Source: Halictus rubicundus
Taxonomy: Eukaryota; Arthropoda; Insecta; Hymenoptera; Halictidae
Direction: 5' to 3'
Length of the DNA stretch: 64,000 bases
Assembly (NCBI RefSeq): GCF_050948215.1
Contig: NW_027488593.1
Location: forward strand, 372,001-436,000
Position numbers and translations under genes: made by a program. Below are positions 53,151-64,000 of this stretch, in pieces (positions within the stretch are counted from its first letter, which is position 1; each line of letters begins with the position of its first letter). The notes under the pieces were generated by a model. It searched no databases. It saw only the letters and a list, made by a program, of their open reading frames with translations, and was not told the origin of the DNA.

Positions 53151-53334
53151 AGACGTACAGCGTCCCGGACCATCCGCACTGGTGCGGTGACGCTGACGGC
53201 TCCGTGGCTGTATGGTGGCGTCGCCACTCAGCGACAGTGCCCCCTTGCTCCGTGGTCGAACGGGGCAGGGAGATGGTGATGGTAAAGTGGGGAAGACTTC
53301 TGGTCGTGGGGTCCTGGACTGGCTGGGGCTTATG

Positions 53335-53662
53335 GTAGCCCTGTATATAGCCGGTCCGGTGCTGGTCCTGGGGGACCCGAATGCCAGGTCTATCACCTGG
53401 GGAAATACCGGGACCAGCGCCCGAGGCGGAGTCCTAGAAGACTGAGCGGAGGGGATGGAGCTCCGGTTATTAAACCGGGGCTCCGTGCCTACGTGTGTGA
53501 GGTGGAACGGCTGGTCGATAGTGGACGTTTCGCTCGCGACCGCCGCCGCCTCTCGCCGTGTGTCCAACTGGCAGGTCTGGGATGGTGAAACGTTGTCGGA
53601 CCACTGCTACGTCCTGATGGACGTGGCGGTGGCCTCGGACTCGCCGGTGGGCACGCCCCTTC
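53335..53662 (+). pseudogene. R1-clade ORF2 endonuclease fragment
   Basis: VLVLGDPNARSITWGN (normally GDFNA) and GGVLED are followed by an in-frame TGA where Trp is usual, then GMELRLLNRGSVPTCVRW and TLSDHCYVLMDV (the SDH motif). These are the last two thirds of the APE endonuclease. The piece stops at 53662, where family-M repeat begins. Confidence 0.8.
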
Positions 53663-53689
53663 GGCCATATACCTTATACGTTTTTTCTG

Positions 53690-53985
53690 TCCTTCACCTT
53701 GAATGACCTTGGAATAATATAGTCACTGAATTCCTAATGAAAGGAACTAGGTGTAGGTGATTGGCGTCTGCTGATTGTAGGTGTTTAAAAAAGGGTGGTT
53801 CCATTTAAAAAAGTCAAGGTGACCTTGACATCTCCAAAAAAATTACATAAAAACAAAATTTTTTTGCGTCGTGTCAACCCGATTGTACCATTCAACTTTG
53901 TCCTTACCATATTTTACGTATCTTTAGAAACAACAAAGATATTTGAGGTGCTAACGTTTGGTGACTCACCCTGTATATGTGGATT
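53690..53985 (+). repeat. Repeat family M, copy 3
   Basis: Near-copy of 49740-50033 with a short extra segment (GGTGTAGGTGATTGGCG...). It ends TCACCCTGTATA. It truncates the R1-clade endonuclease. Confidence 0.8.
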
Positions 53986-53989
53986 TTGG

Positions 53990-54338
53990 GCGAGAGTGGG
54001 GGTTCTTTCCCATGTCTTGACGAATGGAGAAGAACCGTTCGTTCTTATCTTATCGCGTCGGAGAAAGCGGGGTTTTCTTATCTTATTATGTCTAAAAAAT
54101 AGTTTTAAGATAGAACCGAGTGTTCTTATCTTATCGGAGGAAAAAGGGGCGCTTTTCCTTATCGCATATAGAAATAGTTTCAGAGGAAAAGCGGGTGGTC
54201 TTCCTAATCTTACGACCAAGTGTTCCTATATGAAATATAGGTTCTGGTTGAGATTAGGGTGTCACAGTTCGATCGTTCATTCGCTCGCGAGCATCGGTCC
54301 GGTACGGTCGACAGTTCACAACCAGCAAACTAAACACA
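53990..54338 (+). other. 5' region of the hAT element with repeated TTCTTATCTTATC motifs
   Basis: TTCTTATCTTATCG or close variants occur at about 54047, 54074 and 54129, with a related TTTCCTTATCGC near 54155. hAT elements often carry subterminal repeats bound by the transposase BED finger, so these may be such sites. Terminal inverted repeats were not identified. Confidence 0.4.
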
Positions 54339-55161
54339 ATGGAAATAGGCAACGTAGAGATAGGTATAGTCGTTGCGTGTAATGAGAATTCTCCTCCGGT
54401 GGAAGTGGACAATATTCGCAGAAGTACCGTTTGGAAATGGTTTACCAAGACTGGTAATGAGGAGTGCGTTTGCAATCTTTGCAAGACGATATTCAAATGC
54501 AAAAGATCAAGTACGACATCACTGAAACGGAACATGGAATGCCAGAATAGTGATGCATATTTTACGGACAGAGATAAAAGACTTGACGATCAGGAACAAG
54601 TCAAGGAACAAATAGTAATGCTGCAAAGTAATTCTCCAAGGGCGAAAGAAATTACGACAGCTATTGCCGAGATGATCATCTCCGATTGTCAGCCATTCTG
54701 CGTAGTAAATGATAGCGGATTCAGGAAAGTTGTGAAAGTACTAGAGCCGCGGTACAATTTGCCAAATCGTAGAACTTTCTCAGAAAACATCGTACCCGCA
54801 ATGTACGAAAATGAAAAGGAAAGGTTCGAGACGCAACTAAAAAAAGATATGGAAAATGTAAGTAAAAATATTTTGATTGAATGATAATAGTGAAATATGC
54901 TTTTTTTTTAAAATCTGTAACTAATCTTTTTAATTTTTTTAGACGGAATCCATTGCTTTCACGACGGATGGGTGGACTTCGAGACCGAATGAAAATTACC
55001 TGTTCGTTACGGTGCATTATTTGGATGGAACCTTCAACATCCAAAATTTTGCGTTAAAAATATGTAACGTCACCGAAGCGCACACCAGCAAACGCAGAAA
55101 TTCATTTCTAAAGAACACGCTGGCAGAGTGGAATTTGGACAACGCTAAATTTCAAACATAT

Positions 55162-55564
55162 TGTAACGGGTATACCGAAGGCCCGCGACTTCCCCGCCTA
55201 ACACCGCGCCTACCACTGCCCTACTCCTGCTCGCGGCCGAACGCAGCCTCCCGTCGCGGCCGCGAGGTGGCCACCGCGAGAAGCGGCTGCTCGCGAGTGA
55301 AAGTGGGCGGTGGGAGGAATAAATAGGCCACCAGAACAGCGAAACGGGGCAGTCGAGGCAAGGCATCCGCCACTCCGCATAGAGTCAATCTCAGCAGAGT
55401 ACCGCCACCGCCACATAAGGCCTCGACCGTAAATCCGACCGACCGGACACCGTTCCCGCCGAAACCACCGTTCCCGCCAAACACCACTGTAATGGGAGCG
55501 GTCTTGGTCGACCAGAAATTTGTATTAGAAATCGGGAAATGAATGGTAGAGTTCGGATGGATGC

Positions 55565-55607
<43 letters not shown>

Positions 55608-56523
55608 GGGGAGGGAGAGAGGGAGGGAGGGAGGGAGAGAGAATGGAATGGAATGTAATGGAATGAATGGATATAGAATATTGAATCTGCGATAAATAGA
55701 TTTATTGGCACTTGAATAAATCTCAAGATTGTCTAAAGATTGTACAATGTAACGAAAGGAAATAAAGAGAAACGATTTGAAAACTGAATTGATTTATGCG
55801 TTGACTGAGGCGAAAAGAGAGCGAGTCGCCGCGCGCCGTTGTCTCTTTCTTTTATTGACTCGATCCCTCTGGAACGTTCTATGCGCGTAGACATTTCCGG
55901 TTTGACATTCGCGACCGTTCCAGAAGGATCGAGAAGGAATTCGGCCAATTGCGCTCGCACATCGATACGCACGCAATTTCCGCGAGCCGCGTATTGGCCG
56001 GTGTATCGGTCGCATCGCGATGCCTGTTTGGCGGGATCGCGCGGTGTCGCAAAGGCAATATGGCGTTCGCGCGCCAATCTCGAACAACCACCGTTCCCGC
56101 ATCCGAGCCTGCACCGTGCAAACGGGCAGGAATCCCTCCCCCGAGGGGCGCAAGCCTTCGGGAACCAGTCCGAGTCCGCACCGTGCAAACGGGCGGGAAT
56201 CCCTCCCCCGAGGGGCGCAAGCCTACGGGACCTTCCTGCTCAGCGACACCCCGATTCCGAGGCGATACCGGACCGCCGCAATACCACCGCATCGCGATAC
56301 CGAACCGCCGCCGCGCTACCAAACCGCCGCGATATCAGCTACCGCCGCGATACCGTCGTAATGACGCCACCTGTGGGCGACCGTTGTAAATAGAAGGACA
56401 TGGAGAATAAAGACCAGTATTCACCCAGAAAACCGACTACAATTCTTTTCTCCTCGAGGCGCTACCGACCCCTGGCAGCCGGCTGAGTCGGCATTACCTC
56501 CACCCCGACGGATACCCGTCACA
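55162..56523 (+). repeat. LTR-like insertion (1362 bp) in the hAT gene, TSD ATAT
   Basis: It starts TGTAACGGGTATACC and ends GGATACCCGTCACA, a short inverted terminal match. ATAT lies at 55158-55161 and 56524-56527, and the hAT reading frame is restored across it. It holds AATAAA near 56405, a long GA microsatellite (55566-55640) and a 67 bp duplication (about 56103-56236). Its size and 4 bp duplication suit a solo gypsy LTR. Confidence 0.85.
55566..55642. repeat. GA-rich microsatellite
   Basis: A run of GAGA followed by GGGAGGGAGGGAG words inside the LTR-like insert. GGAATGGAATG repeats follow to about 55670. Confidence 0.9.
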
Positions 56524-57228
56524 ATATTTTGTGACAGACAATGCTGCGAACATCGTGAAGGCTGTACGATTAAGCCCTACATGGCAGCGAATTCCATGTT
56601 TCGCTCATACTTTACAGGTAAAAACGTGTTAATAAGTAATTATTTAACGAAGTAGAAATGATCTCAATGAACAATACGTTTTAACGCCTAAATGTAACAA
56701 CTTTTTTTTAATTAGTTATCAAAGATGCCATCAAGCGAATCGATCGAAGAAGCAATCGAATTATTGCATGCAAGTGTTGCAGATGGAAACATAGGTGAGT
56801 GTGAAAGAATTACAAAATTATACGAGATTGTGTCTAATATAGTACGTCAGATTTTCTAATAACATTTTTTTGCAGGAGCATCATCTTCGACGTCATTACA
56901 ACCACCTCAAAGCCTTTTTAGTTTTTTTAAAAATGTTGTACAGCAAGAAGGCGTCTCCAACCGTCTATTGCAACAGCAAGTGGAAAGCTATACAACAGAA
57001 AAACTTATTTCGCCGGAATCATGTATATTGGAGTGGTGGAGAGAAAATGCTACACGGTTTCCAACTCTAGCAAAAGTCGCTAGAAATTTATTTGGAATCC
57101 CTGCAACACAGGCATATAGTGAAAGATTGTTTTCTTTAGCTGGCAACATCGTCAGTGAAAGAAGAACGTCACTATTGTCGGAAAAAGTGGTACAGATGTG
57201 TTTCTTATCAGCCAATAAGAAACCATAG

Positions 57229-57656
57229 TTTGTACTGCAAAATCTCGTATCACTTTTATCATTTATATTGTTATTATTTTTAGAGCATTATTATTATTAT
57301 TATTATTAAAATTATTATTATTATTTTAAAAGAGGAGGCGCCGACTCCATCGTACCACGCTGACGATAATATTGCAGCGAAGACCAAACGGACTCGGCCG
57401 GAAATAGCGCCAAAGACAATGGAGGAACGAGAGAACGTTTTTCACCTGCACGCGAAAAAAAAATTATTAGTGTTTTTGCGTAAAGTTAAATTATTGTAAT
57501 AATTGTGACTGCTTTTTCTGTTCGCGAGATTGTGTGCACGTATCATTAACATTAGTGTATTATTGTTATTGTTATTGTTAGTGTTATTTTTATTGTTATT
57601 TTTGTTATTACTATTGTTATCATCATCATTGTTATTTATCTATTTGTGATTAAATT
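57229..57656. other. 3' flank of hAT, TTA and TTATTG microsatellites
   Basis: No gene is visible. A TTA run (about 57283-57332) and a later ATTGTT/TTATTG-rich run (about 57540-57640) frame a short unique stretch. AATT at 57653-57656 is the left target copy of the following LTR. Confidence 0.6.
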
Positions 57657-59002
57657 TGCGACGAAACGGCGAAATTCGCGTTCCGTCGCGAGCTCGCACA
57701 ACGGACCCAAGTGCGAGCCAATCCGCAACCGTCCCGAGCGCGAACCAATCAGAGCACACCGCCGCTTCGCGAACATTTCGCGAGACGGCGCGCTCTTCGT
57801 AGTCCGCGCTTTCTCCATAAATATCGGAGCGAACCGCGTTTAGTTCGGAGTTGGCTGGGAGCTGCTCACCGGGAACCATCCCGAGCTCCTGACCACTCGC
57901 AGCCGCGTGTGAACACGCATACTACGGCTTCTTCCGTGTGTGTGCGCGAACACGCTGGTGCTAGGCGGAACACGTACTACGGCTTCTTCCGTGTGCGTGT
58001 GAAACCAGTGCCGCGAGGAAGTCTCGAGCGAGCAGACGGACGGGAGCAGTGTCTCTGGGCGCTACTGCTAGTCGCGCGCTCCAGCTCTCTCCCCCTTCCC
58101 GATTCCTTTTCGCCGATCCTGCGGAATTCGCTCACCGGCCCGCGACCAGGCGTCTCGTCGCATTCGTGACAGTCCTCGTCGGATCGCAGCCGCGTTCGGA
58201 GCTCGTCCTGTACGAGCAACGACGCTGGTGACGGGAGCTCGTTCTCTGGGAACGTCCGGGTGCGAGCGACCCCCACCGCGATCTGATTTGGGGGCGACGG
58301 GTGGGGCGTCCCGTCGGTCCGGAGTCGGAGTGGATTCGCGGCCACCGTGCGCTCGGCCGCCAGCGAGGAAGCACGAGTTCACTAGAATCTCGCCGAGCCG
58401 CGGTGGTTCCTACCGACCAACCGTAGATCCGGAATCCTAGGAATCCTTCGAACCGGAGAACGCCGCGTACTGCTCGCTCCGCGTTACCGCCGTACAAATA
58501 GCGAATCCTGCTCGCTCCGCGTTACCGCCGTACGAATAGCGAATCCTGCTCGCTCCGCGTTACCGTCATAAGAAAGCGTGTCCTGATCGCTTCGCGTCTC
58601 CGCCGTACAAATAGCGAATCCTGCTCGCTCCGCGTTCCCGCCGTAAGAAAGCGAATCCCGCTCGCTCCGCGTTACCGTCGTCAGAAAGCGAGTCCTGATC
58701 GCTTCGCGTCTCCGCCGTTACTCTCGAGTACAGTAGGTTTAAGAATCTTAGGAATAGAATAACGTGTCGTTTCCTCGCGCTGATTACAGCCAGCCGTCGC
58801 ACCGGAGCCCGCCAGCCGGGAATCGTCATCGCTACCCGGGGCGAACCGCCGCCGGCAATAAAACGTATTTTCTTACCATAAAACGTCTCCGTTATTTCAC
58901 CCGCTGTCCTCTCCGCCGACCCTGGCCGCTGAGCGAATCCAGGAGGGGACAGAACACCTTCCTTCCACGACTAACGCTCGCGAAGGGAACGCAACCGTTA
59001 CA
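57657..59002 (+). repeat. Solo LTR (1346 bp), TSD AATT
   Basis: It starts TGCGACGAAACG and ends GCAACCGTTACA, with AATT on both sides (57653-57656, 59003-59006). It is a homologue of 40586-41772. AATAAA lies at about 58857-58862. Six or seven tandem units of about 38 bp (GCGAATCCTGCTCGCTCCGC type) lie at about 58460-58725. Confidence 0.87.
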
Positions 59003-59338
59003 AATTATTTATTATATTGTAATTAAATATGTGTCACTTTTCATTAATTACCTTCATTTACCTAAATAGTCGGCTAACTCTGGATTTAATATACAGTAAG
59101 GAGCAAAACTGATTACACACTATTTGAAACAGCATAACTTTTTAAAAATTAGATCAAATGACTTGAATGTTTTTGAGAAGTTAGAAGGATTAGTTTATTA
59201 GACGAGGTGTCAAAAATTTTTGAAAAAAATTTGAATTGGTCGGAATCGTGAAAGAAAAAGGAAAAATTGGTTTTTTCAGCTTTTTTATCTGAGCCTGTAT
59301 TGAAAAATTAAAAAACGTGTTCTATTGACTCGAATAAA
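59003..59338. other. AT-rich stretch with a possible Tc1-like terminus
   Basis: ATACAGTAAGGAGCAAAACTG (about 59091-59111) resembles a Tc1-type terminal repeat at a TA site. There is no transposase and no other feature. Confidence 0.3.
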
Positions 59339-60050
59339 TTATATTCCTTTGTGCCAGACTTTATCAAAGGCTTTTTCGACATCAAGGAAGAGAGCAGTAC
59401 AGTATTCCTTTCTCTCTAGTGCTGCTGTAATTGAATTGGTCATTCTGTGTATTTGCTCGGTAGTAGCATATTTGTTTCTGAAGCCAAATTGGTGGGAAGG
59501 TATAAGATTTTTTTCGCTAATTATTTCTTTCATCCTAATTAGGATTATTTTTTCTAGTAGCTTAGACATTGAGGGGAGGAGTGAGATCGGCCTGTATGAT
59601 GACGGCAGGCGAAGGTCTTTGTTTGGTTTAAGAAGCATAATAACTTGGGCTATTTTCCAGGATATAGGAAAGAATTTGATTCTTAGGACGGCATTGAAGA
59701 TAATAGTGAGGAGTCTAATTGCCTTTGGAGGTAGCTCTTTAAGAATTTTGCCCCCTATTAGATCAAATCCAGGTGACTTGTTATTGCTTGTTACAGAGAT
59801 AAGCTTAGCTACCTCTTTAACAGACGTTGGGGGTATAATTTTGATGGGGTCCGTTTCATTTGCTACACAGAGACTGTGGTCCATGAGAGCATAAGTGGGG
59901 TCAGTAATATTTGGTTTAAATATATTTTGTAGATATTTAGCGAAAACGGTAGCCTTTTCAGTTGGAGATTTAGCCCATGTTGAATCGTCTTTTTTGATAG
60001 CAGGAGCAGGAATTATTGGCCTTTTAAATCTCTTGGTGGCTTTCCAGTGT
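59339..60050 (-). pseudogene. Jockey-clade RT fragment (N-terminal half)
   Basis: RT motifs SPGFDLIGGKILKELP, SSYRPISLLPSMSKLLEK, SHQFGFRNKYATTEQIHR and FLDVEKAFDKVWHKGI are present. The palm with YADD is missing, since the sequence breaks at 59339. The frame is open upstream of the first Met, back to about 60050 (KKDDSTWAKSPTEKATVF). It belongs to the same element as the endonuclease fragment upstream, with a frameshift between. Confidence 0.85.
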
Positions 60051-60890
60051 GAATAATTTGTGTCTTCGTTGGGTGATAGATTGGTAATATATGTATGAAA
60101 TTCTTCATTGCAATGAGTTTGAATAGATGTTTAACTTCTTTGTTGATAACATTAAGTCTCTTTTTGTTGTTTGGAGTTTTTTGCCTTTGCCAGATACTTT
60201 TAATATTGCGTTTTTCTCTAATTCTTTGCAGTATGTGCTCAGGGTACGAGAGGAATTTCCTATTATTCACTTCAGGTTTAGTAGCTAACCAACATGCTTG
60301 CTGTATTGTATCGGTGAAGTTTGTTACCGCAATCTCTATTTGTTCAGGTGATTTTAAGGGTATGTTGCAGTTAATATGTTCTTCTAGGTACTCTCTAAAT
60401 TGGTCCCAATTAGTGGTACTGTTAGAAAGGTGTGATGAAGTGCTTGATTGCGATGGTTTAAATAAAAGATTAAATAGAACAGGGGAGTGGTCGGAAGTAA
60501 GATCTAGGCTGGGTTGAATTTTGAAGTTATTTTGTGACAATCCTTTTAAAATGGCAAAATCGAGTAAATCTGGGGTTTTTTCCTGGGCAGCAGGCCAGTA
60601 CGTAGGTTCACCGGTTGAAATCGCATTTAGTGATAATTTGCGTATTACTTGTTCCAAGATTCTGCCTCGTGGTGTAACTGTTTTGGAGCCCCAAAAGTTG
60701 TGTTTTGCGTTGTAGTCACCGCCAGCAATAAATTTATTCCCTAATGATTTGAAAAAGTGCTCGTATTGTTGAGCAGATATTTTATGTTTCGGAGGAGAAT
60801 ATACAGCCGCCAATGTTATGTTGCCATGTGACGTGTTAATTGTTACGGCAGTAGCTTGTGTATGCGTATCAGCGGTAGAGCTATGGAAAA
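60013..60890 (-). pseudogene. Jockey-clade endonuclease fragment
   Basis: The frame reads AAVYSPPKHKISAQQYEHFF, FIAGGDYNAKHNFWGS (metal-binding NAKHxxWGS), LLDFAILKGL and LTSDHSPVLF (catalytic SDH). It runs on as linker sequence to 60013, where it leaves the RT frame. The endonuclease N-terminus is missing upstream of about 60890, where copia LTR sequence begins. Confidence 0.85.
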
Positions 60891-60899
60891 AATGTTTAT

Positions 60900-61157
60900 T
60901 GAAAATAACGCGTTTATATTTTAATAATGTGGTTTATTTTCCGCTTTACAAAAAAAGGTGTTAAATAGAGTAGCAACACGTCGTGTCGGTTGCCTGGTCA
61001 GAGTTTCAACTGAGCATCGGTGGCATCGCAAAACGAACATCGGTGGCCTCGTAAAAACAAAAAAGCAACGAAGAGAGCACACCGATTAATCAAATCGGTG
61101 GGCGCCTTCTCATTGGATATTGTCACGGCACAGAGTATGAAAAGCTCACATTCCAAC
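60900..61157 (-). repeat. Probable 3' LTR of the right-hand copia element
   Basis: On the minus strand TGTTGGAATGTGAGC begins at about 61157, directly after a purine-rich AGCGGAGAGGC and overlapping the last codons of pol. An ATTTAAC TATA-like word, a GAAAATAAACC polyadenylation-like word and repeated CATCGGTGGC units follow. The far end is uncertain where it meets the Jockey fragment. Confidence 0.6.
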
Positions 61158-63720
61158 AGCCTCTCCGCTTGAATATTCTGCGCGCGTAATCACACCAAGA
61201 CTCTGTCGTAGGAAAGAAAAACGCTGCTTCGCAAAAGGCTTAGTGAATATATCCGCTCTTTGTTCATTCGAGCACACATACTTGACGATCAAATCCCCCT
61301 GATCGACCTTTTCCCGGATGAAATGGTACTTTATGTCGATATGTTTTGTTCTCTTATGGAACTCAGGGTTTTTGACTAATCTAATCGCGCTCTGATTATC
61401 CAAAAACAAAACAATAGGATCGTCTCCCATCCGGCCCAAATCTTTTAACAACTTTCGCAGCCAAACGGCCTCTTTAGCTGCCGTGGCCGCCGCAACATAC
61501 TCTGCCTCAGTCGTACTGAGAGTTACAAGCCTCTGACGCTGCGAGGCCCAAGTTACAACGCCGTTCGCCAGGCAAAACGCAAAACCAGAAGTCGAGCGTC
61601 TCGTCTCAGGATCGCCCGCAAAATCCGAGTCAGAAAATCCAACCAAGCTCATTTCATTCTCATTCCTCTCGTACAAAATGCCGCAGTCTAACGTCCCTGA
61701 CAAATACTTTATAATTCTCTTAACCGCTTGCCAATGACTATCATTGTGTTTATTTAAAAACTTACTGACGTTGTTAAGAGCATACGCCAAATCCGGACGC
61801 GAGACTATGGCCAGAAACATGAGTGAACCCACTGCTTCACGGAAAGGTACATCCTCTAACACGGTCTCGTCGCTATCTACCGGGGTTAATATCGCATTTG
61901 GATCAGCTGGTATCGAAACTGGCTTCACATTTTCACAACCGAATCTCTTTACAATTTGGTTCGCGTAGGATTTTTGGTGAATAAACATACTTTTTCGCTT
62001 ACGATTTCTCATGATTTGTACACCTACAAACGTACATGAATCGCCGACCTTTATCTCGAAGGACTCGCTTATCGCATTCAGAACATTCCTCGAAGCCTCT
62101 CCTGAACTCGACGCTATCAGACCGTCGTCAACAAATAATGCGATTATTACCTCGTGACCACTCAATACACCGCGAAAAATACATTTATCGGCCTCGCATT
62201 GCTCCAAATTCAGAGTCTTTGTCGCACTTTTGAATTTCTCATTCCAACACCTGGCCGCTTGTTTTAGACCGTACAATGATTTTCGAAGACGACACACGAA
62301 AGCATTCTTCTCGAAATCCCCGTTAACTCCTTCCGGCAATTCCATTAACACTTCCTCTTCCAAATCGCCATAAAGAAAAGCCGTCTTCACGTCGAACTGC
62401 AAAAGATCCAGGTCGAGTTGAGTCACCAGGGCTAGGAAGACTCGCAGAGAATCGTAGCGAATAACCGGCGAAAATGTCTCTGTGTAATCCAGCCCCTCGA
62501 TCTGATTGAAACCCCTTGCACAGAGCCTCGCCTTGTATCGCACTGGTTTTTCATCTTCATCTCGAAGAATCCGAAAAACCCATTTCGAGTCGATCGGTCT
62601 CATGCCTGGTTTCCTTGGAATTATATCCCACGTCTGATTCGTCTCGTGCGATTTCAGCTCGTCGTTGATGGCCCTCCGCCAGTTCGCTGCATCGGGTCCG
62701 TTCACAGCTTCCCGGAACGTTAAAGGTGCGTACTCGGCTATGTTGACCTGGAGCCTATCAGGCTTCCGGATATCCTTACGGTTTCTCAATTCTCGGGTTT
62801 GTGAGGTATCCTTTACCGCCTTGTCACATTGGTGTTCTTGTTCATTTTCAAGCGCGTCCATGAACAAATCTTGTTCTTCTTCTATATCGTTGTCCTTTCC
62901 TTTAGCACCATTCCCTGGTAGGACGAACTCGTCATAATCCTCGTCAGGAAGAAGTTCAAAGTCCTTACTTTCATTAAAGACCACATCTCGTGATACAATA
63001 ACGGCCCCTGATTTCTCATCGTAAAGACGAAAATTTTCAGAGTCGCCTTGGTATCTCACAAATATCACCCTCTTCGACTTTGCGTCCAACTTGCGCCTGA
63101 ACTGCTTCGGGACGTGCATGAATGCAGTTGATCCGAAGATCCTCAAATGACGAACACTCGGTTTCACACCATTCCATATTTCATACGGAGTTTTATCTAA
63201 TCGCGGTTTCGAAAGCGTTCGATTACGTAAATAAACTGCCGTATTGACGGCCTCGGCCCAGAGAAACCTCGGTAAACATTTCGCCTGCAACATAGTTCTC
63301 GCTGCCTCCACGATGGTCCTATTCGCACGCTCCGATTTACCGTTCTGCTCCGGCGTATACGGCGCGGAATACGAACTTTGAATTCCCTTTTCGATAAGGT
63401 ATTTTTTCAAATTTTCATTCACGTACTCCTTGCCGTTATCGCTTCGAAGATATTTAATAGACCGACTGAATTTATTAAAGATCATTCGTTCGTATTCCTT
63501 GAATTTTTCCGTAACATCAGACTTGTGACGCAAGAAATAAACATTTCGGTAACCCGACGCCTCGTCTACGAAAATCATGTAGTACTTCGCACCCCTTACC
63601 GATTCGACAGACATTGGACCCCCGATATCCGAATGAATAAATTCTCCCGGTAACCAATCCCGCCTATCTATCGACTTTTTAAAAGGTAACCGATGAGCCT
63701 TTCCCAGCTGGCAGAGAAAT
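61146..63720 (-). CDS. Copia integrase, reverse transcriptase and RNase H
   Basis: The open frame extends from about 63720 (CQLGKAHRLPFKKS, HSDIGGPM with the first integrase Asp) through 61146 without a stop. The first Met is at 63614. Integrase: RSDNGKEYVN and NGKSERANRT supply Asp and Glu. RT: SKWVFRILRDEDEKPVRYKA, YTETFSPVI, FDVKTAFLYGDLEEEVLM, SLYGLKQAARCWNEKF and catalytic LFVDDGLIA. RNase H: FSDSDFAGDPETRRSTSGFA, TLSTTEAEYVAAA, LDNQSAIRL and HIDIKYHFIREKV, ending DIFTKPF. It is well preserved. The break from the upstream part is one indel at about 63720. Confidence 0.92.
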
Positions 63721-63979
63721 CATCGATTCTCGAAACACTCACACCAGATACGAGCTCTTTATTCAACATATCACGCAATGTCGCTTTGTTTACATGACCC
63801 ATTCTCTCATGCCACATTTGGAAGCTTGTTGTCGACACATTTGCTTCTACACTCTCTTTCGCGTCATCATTCTTTAACGTAACAAACAACATCTTGTAAA
63901 TGCCGTTCGCTTGCTTTATGCCTTGAGCTCTCACAGACTCATTGCTCGAAAAAATAACACTATTATTTGCGAACGTCAC
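63668..63979 (-). pseudogene. Copia pre-integrase domain, partial at window edge
   Basis: The GAG-pre-integrase region (NGIYKMLFVTLKN) and the zinc-binding WHERMGHVNKATLRDMLNK are visible. The paired Cys half is disrupted (DDFSASWERL) by a frameshift, after which the next frame reads CQLGKAHR. The element continues beyond 64000, so protease, gag and the 5' LTR are outside the window. Confidence 0.85.
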
Positions 63980-64000
63980 CTCAAAACCCTTTGAGGCACA

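Larger units (their letters stand above)
50920..53662 (+). mobile_element. Decayed GC-rich R1-clade non-LTR element
   Basis: A GC-rich 5' leader (about 50920-51220) is followed by ORF1 pieces in several frames and then endonuclease pieces. It ends abruptly at about 53662 in family-M repeat. RT is absent here, but an RT remnant of similar composition lies at 37196-37585. Homopolymer runs (G12 at 52633-52644, C15 at 52714-52728) and many indels break the frames. Confidence 0.8.
54339..57228 (+). pseudogene. hAT-family transposase with introns, split by an LTR-like insert
   Basis: Transposases of this family cut and paste hAT DNA elements. Exon 1 (54339-54857) encodes a BED zinc finger: STVWKWFTK, CNLCKTIFKCK, then a degenerate His pair. 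Exon 2 (54943-55161) has FTTDGWTS, the first catalytic Asp. The insert 55162-56523 follows. Coding resumes in frame at 56528 with VTDNAANIVKAVR, the second Asp. Exons at 56716-56794 and 56876-57228 follow, ending in the dimerisation domain (FPTLAKVARNLFGIPATQAY and SERLFSLAGNIVSERRTSLL). All introns have GT...AG ends and keep frame. The usual large alpha-helical region with the catalytic Glu, between CFAHTLQ and the dimer domain, is missing. The gene is therefore defective even without the insert. Confidence 0.9.

Noticed and set aside
56020..56389. Overlapping plus-strand ORFs in the hAT insert
   Set aside because: Three frames are open over the same repeat-containing GC-rich LTR-like sequence, with no domain in any.

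Overview
This window is eukaryotic, almost certainly insect, nuclear DNA made almost entirely of transposable elements. I recognise no host gene, tRNA, rRNA or CRISPR array. The element types (Ty3/gypsy with SAP-like Gag starts, Ty1/copia, Jockey- and R1-clade non-LTR elements, mariner- and hAT-type DNA transposons) and the many 0.5-1.4 kb GC-rich LTRs in AT-rich DNA would suit a hymenopteran, perhaps an ant. That assignment is inference only.

Layout. 1-4 kb: a GC-rich LTR-like repeat, an unassigned stretch with three perfect hairpins, a solo LTR and a copia RNase H relic on the minus strand. 4.0-4.65 kb: a long-inverted-repeat element whose arms are built from a 15-16 bp periodic unit. 4.65-8.3 kb: an R1-clade non-LTR element with an intact long ORF2. 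9.34-14.80 kb: a complete copia element with LTRs, primer site, polypurine tract and target duplication, broken by a few stops. 15.82-27.79 kb: a Ty3/gypsy element with 438 bp LTRs, interrupted in its integrase region by a very young minus-strand gypsy (19.84-25.25 kb, 555 bp LTRs) and by a GC-rich LTR-like repeat. 27.8-31.5 kb: purine-rich non-coding DNA and a truncated LTR. 31.5-37.2 kb: a full-length Jockey-clade element with a 15 bp target duplication. 37.2-40.6 kb: an R1-clade RT remnant and an unclassified 2.5 kb retroposon-like insert.

40.6-41.8 kb: a solo LTR. 42.0-48.9 kb: a copia LTR and gag carrying one solo LTR and a second LTR, which itself carries a deleted non-autonomous gypsy. 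48.9-53.9 kb: a tandem hairpin array, mariner debris, a gypsy integrase tail and a decayed GC-rich R1-clade element. 54.3-57.2 kb: an intron-containing hAT transposase split by a 1.36 kb LTR-like insert. 57.7-59.0 kb: a further solo LTR. 59.3-64.0 kb: a Jockey fragment and a copia element running off the right edge, both minus strand.

The elements record a sequence of insertions rather than a pathway. Target duplications and LTR divergence give the order: the outer gypsy (about 6 LTR differences) is older than the gypsy inside it (1 difference). The items most worth a second look are the periodic inverted-repeat element at 4.0-4.65 kb, the tRNA-Leu-like sequences at both ends of the outer gypsy, the covarying hairpin array at 48.92-49.29 kb and the insert-split hAT gene.
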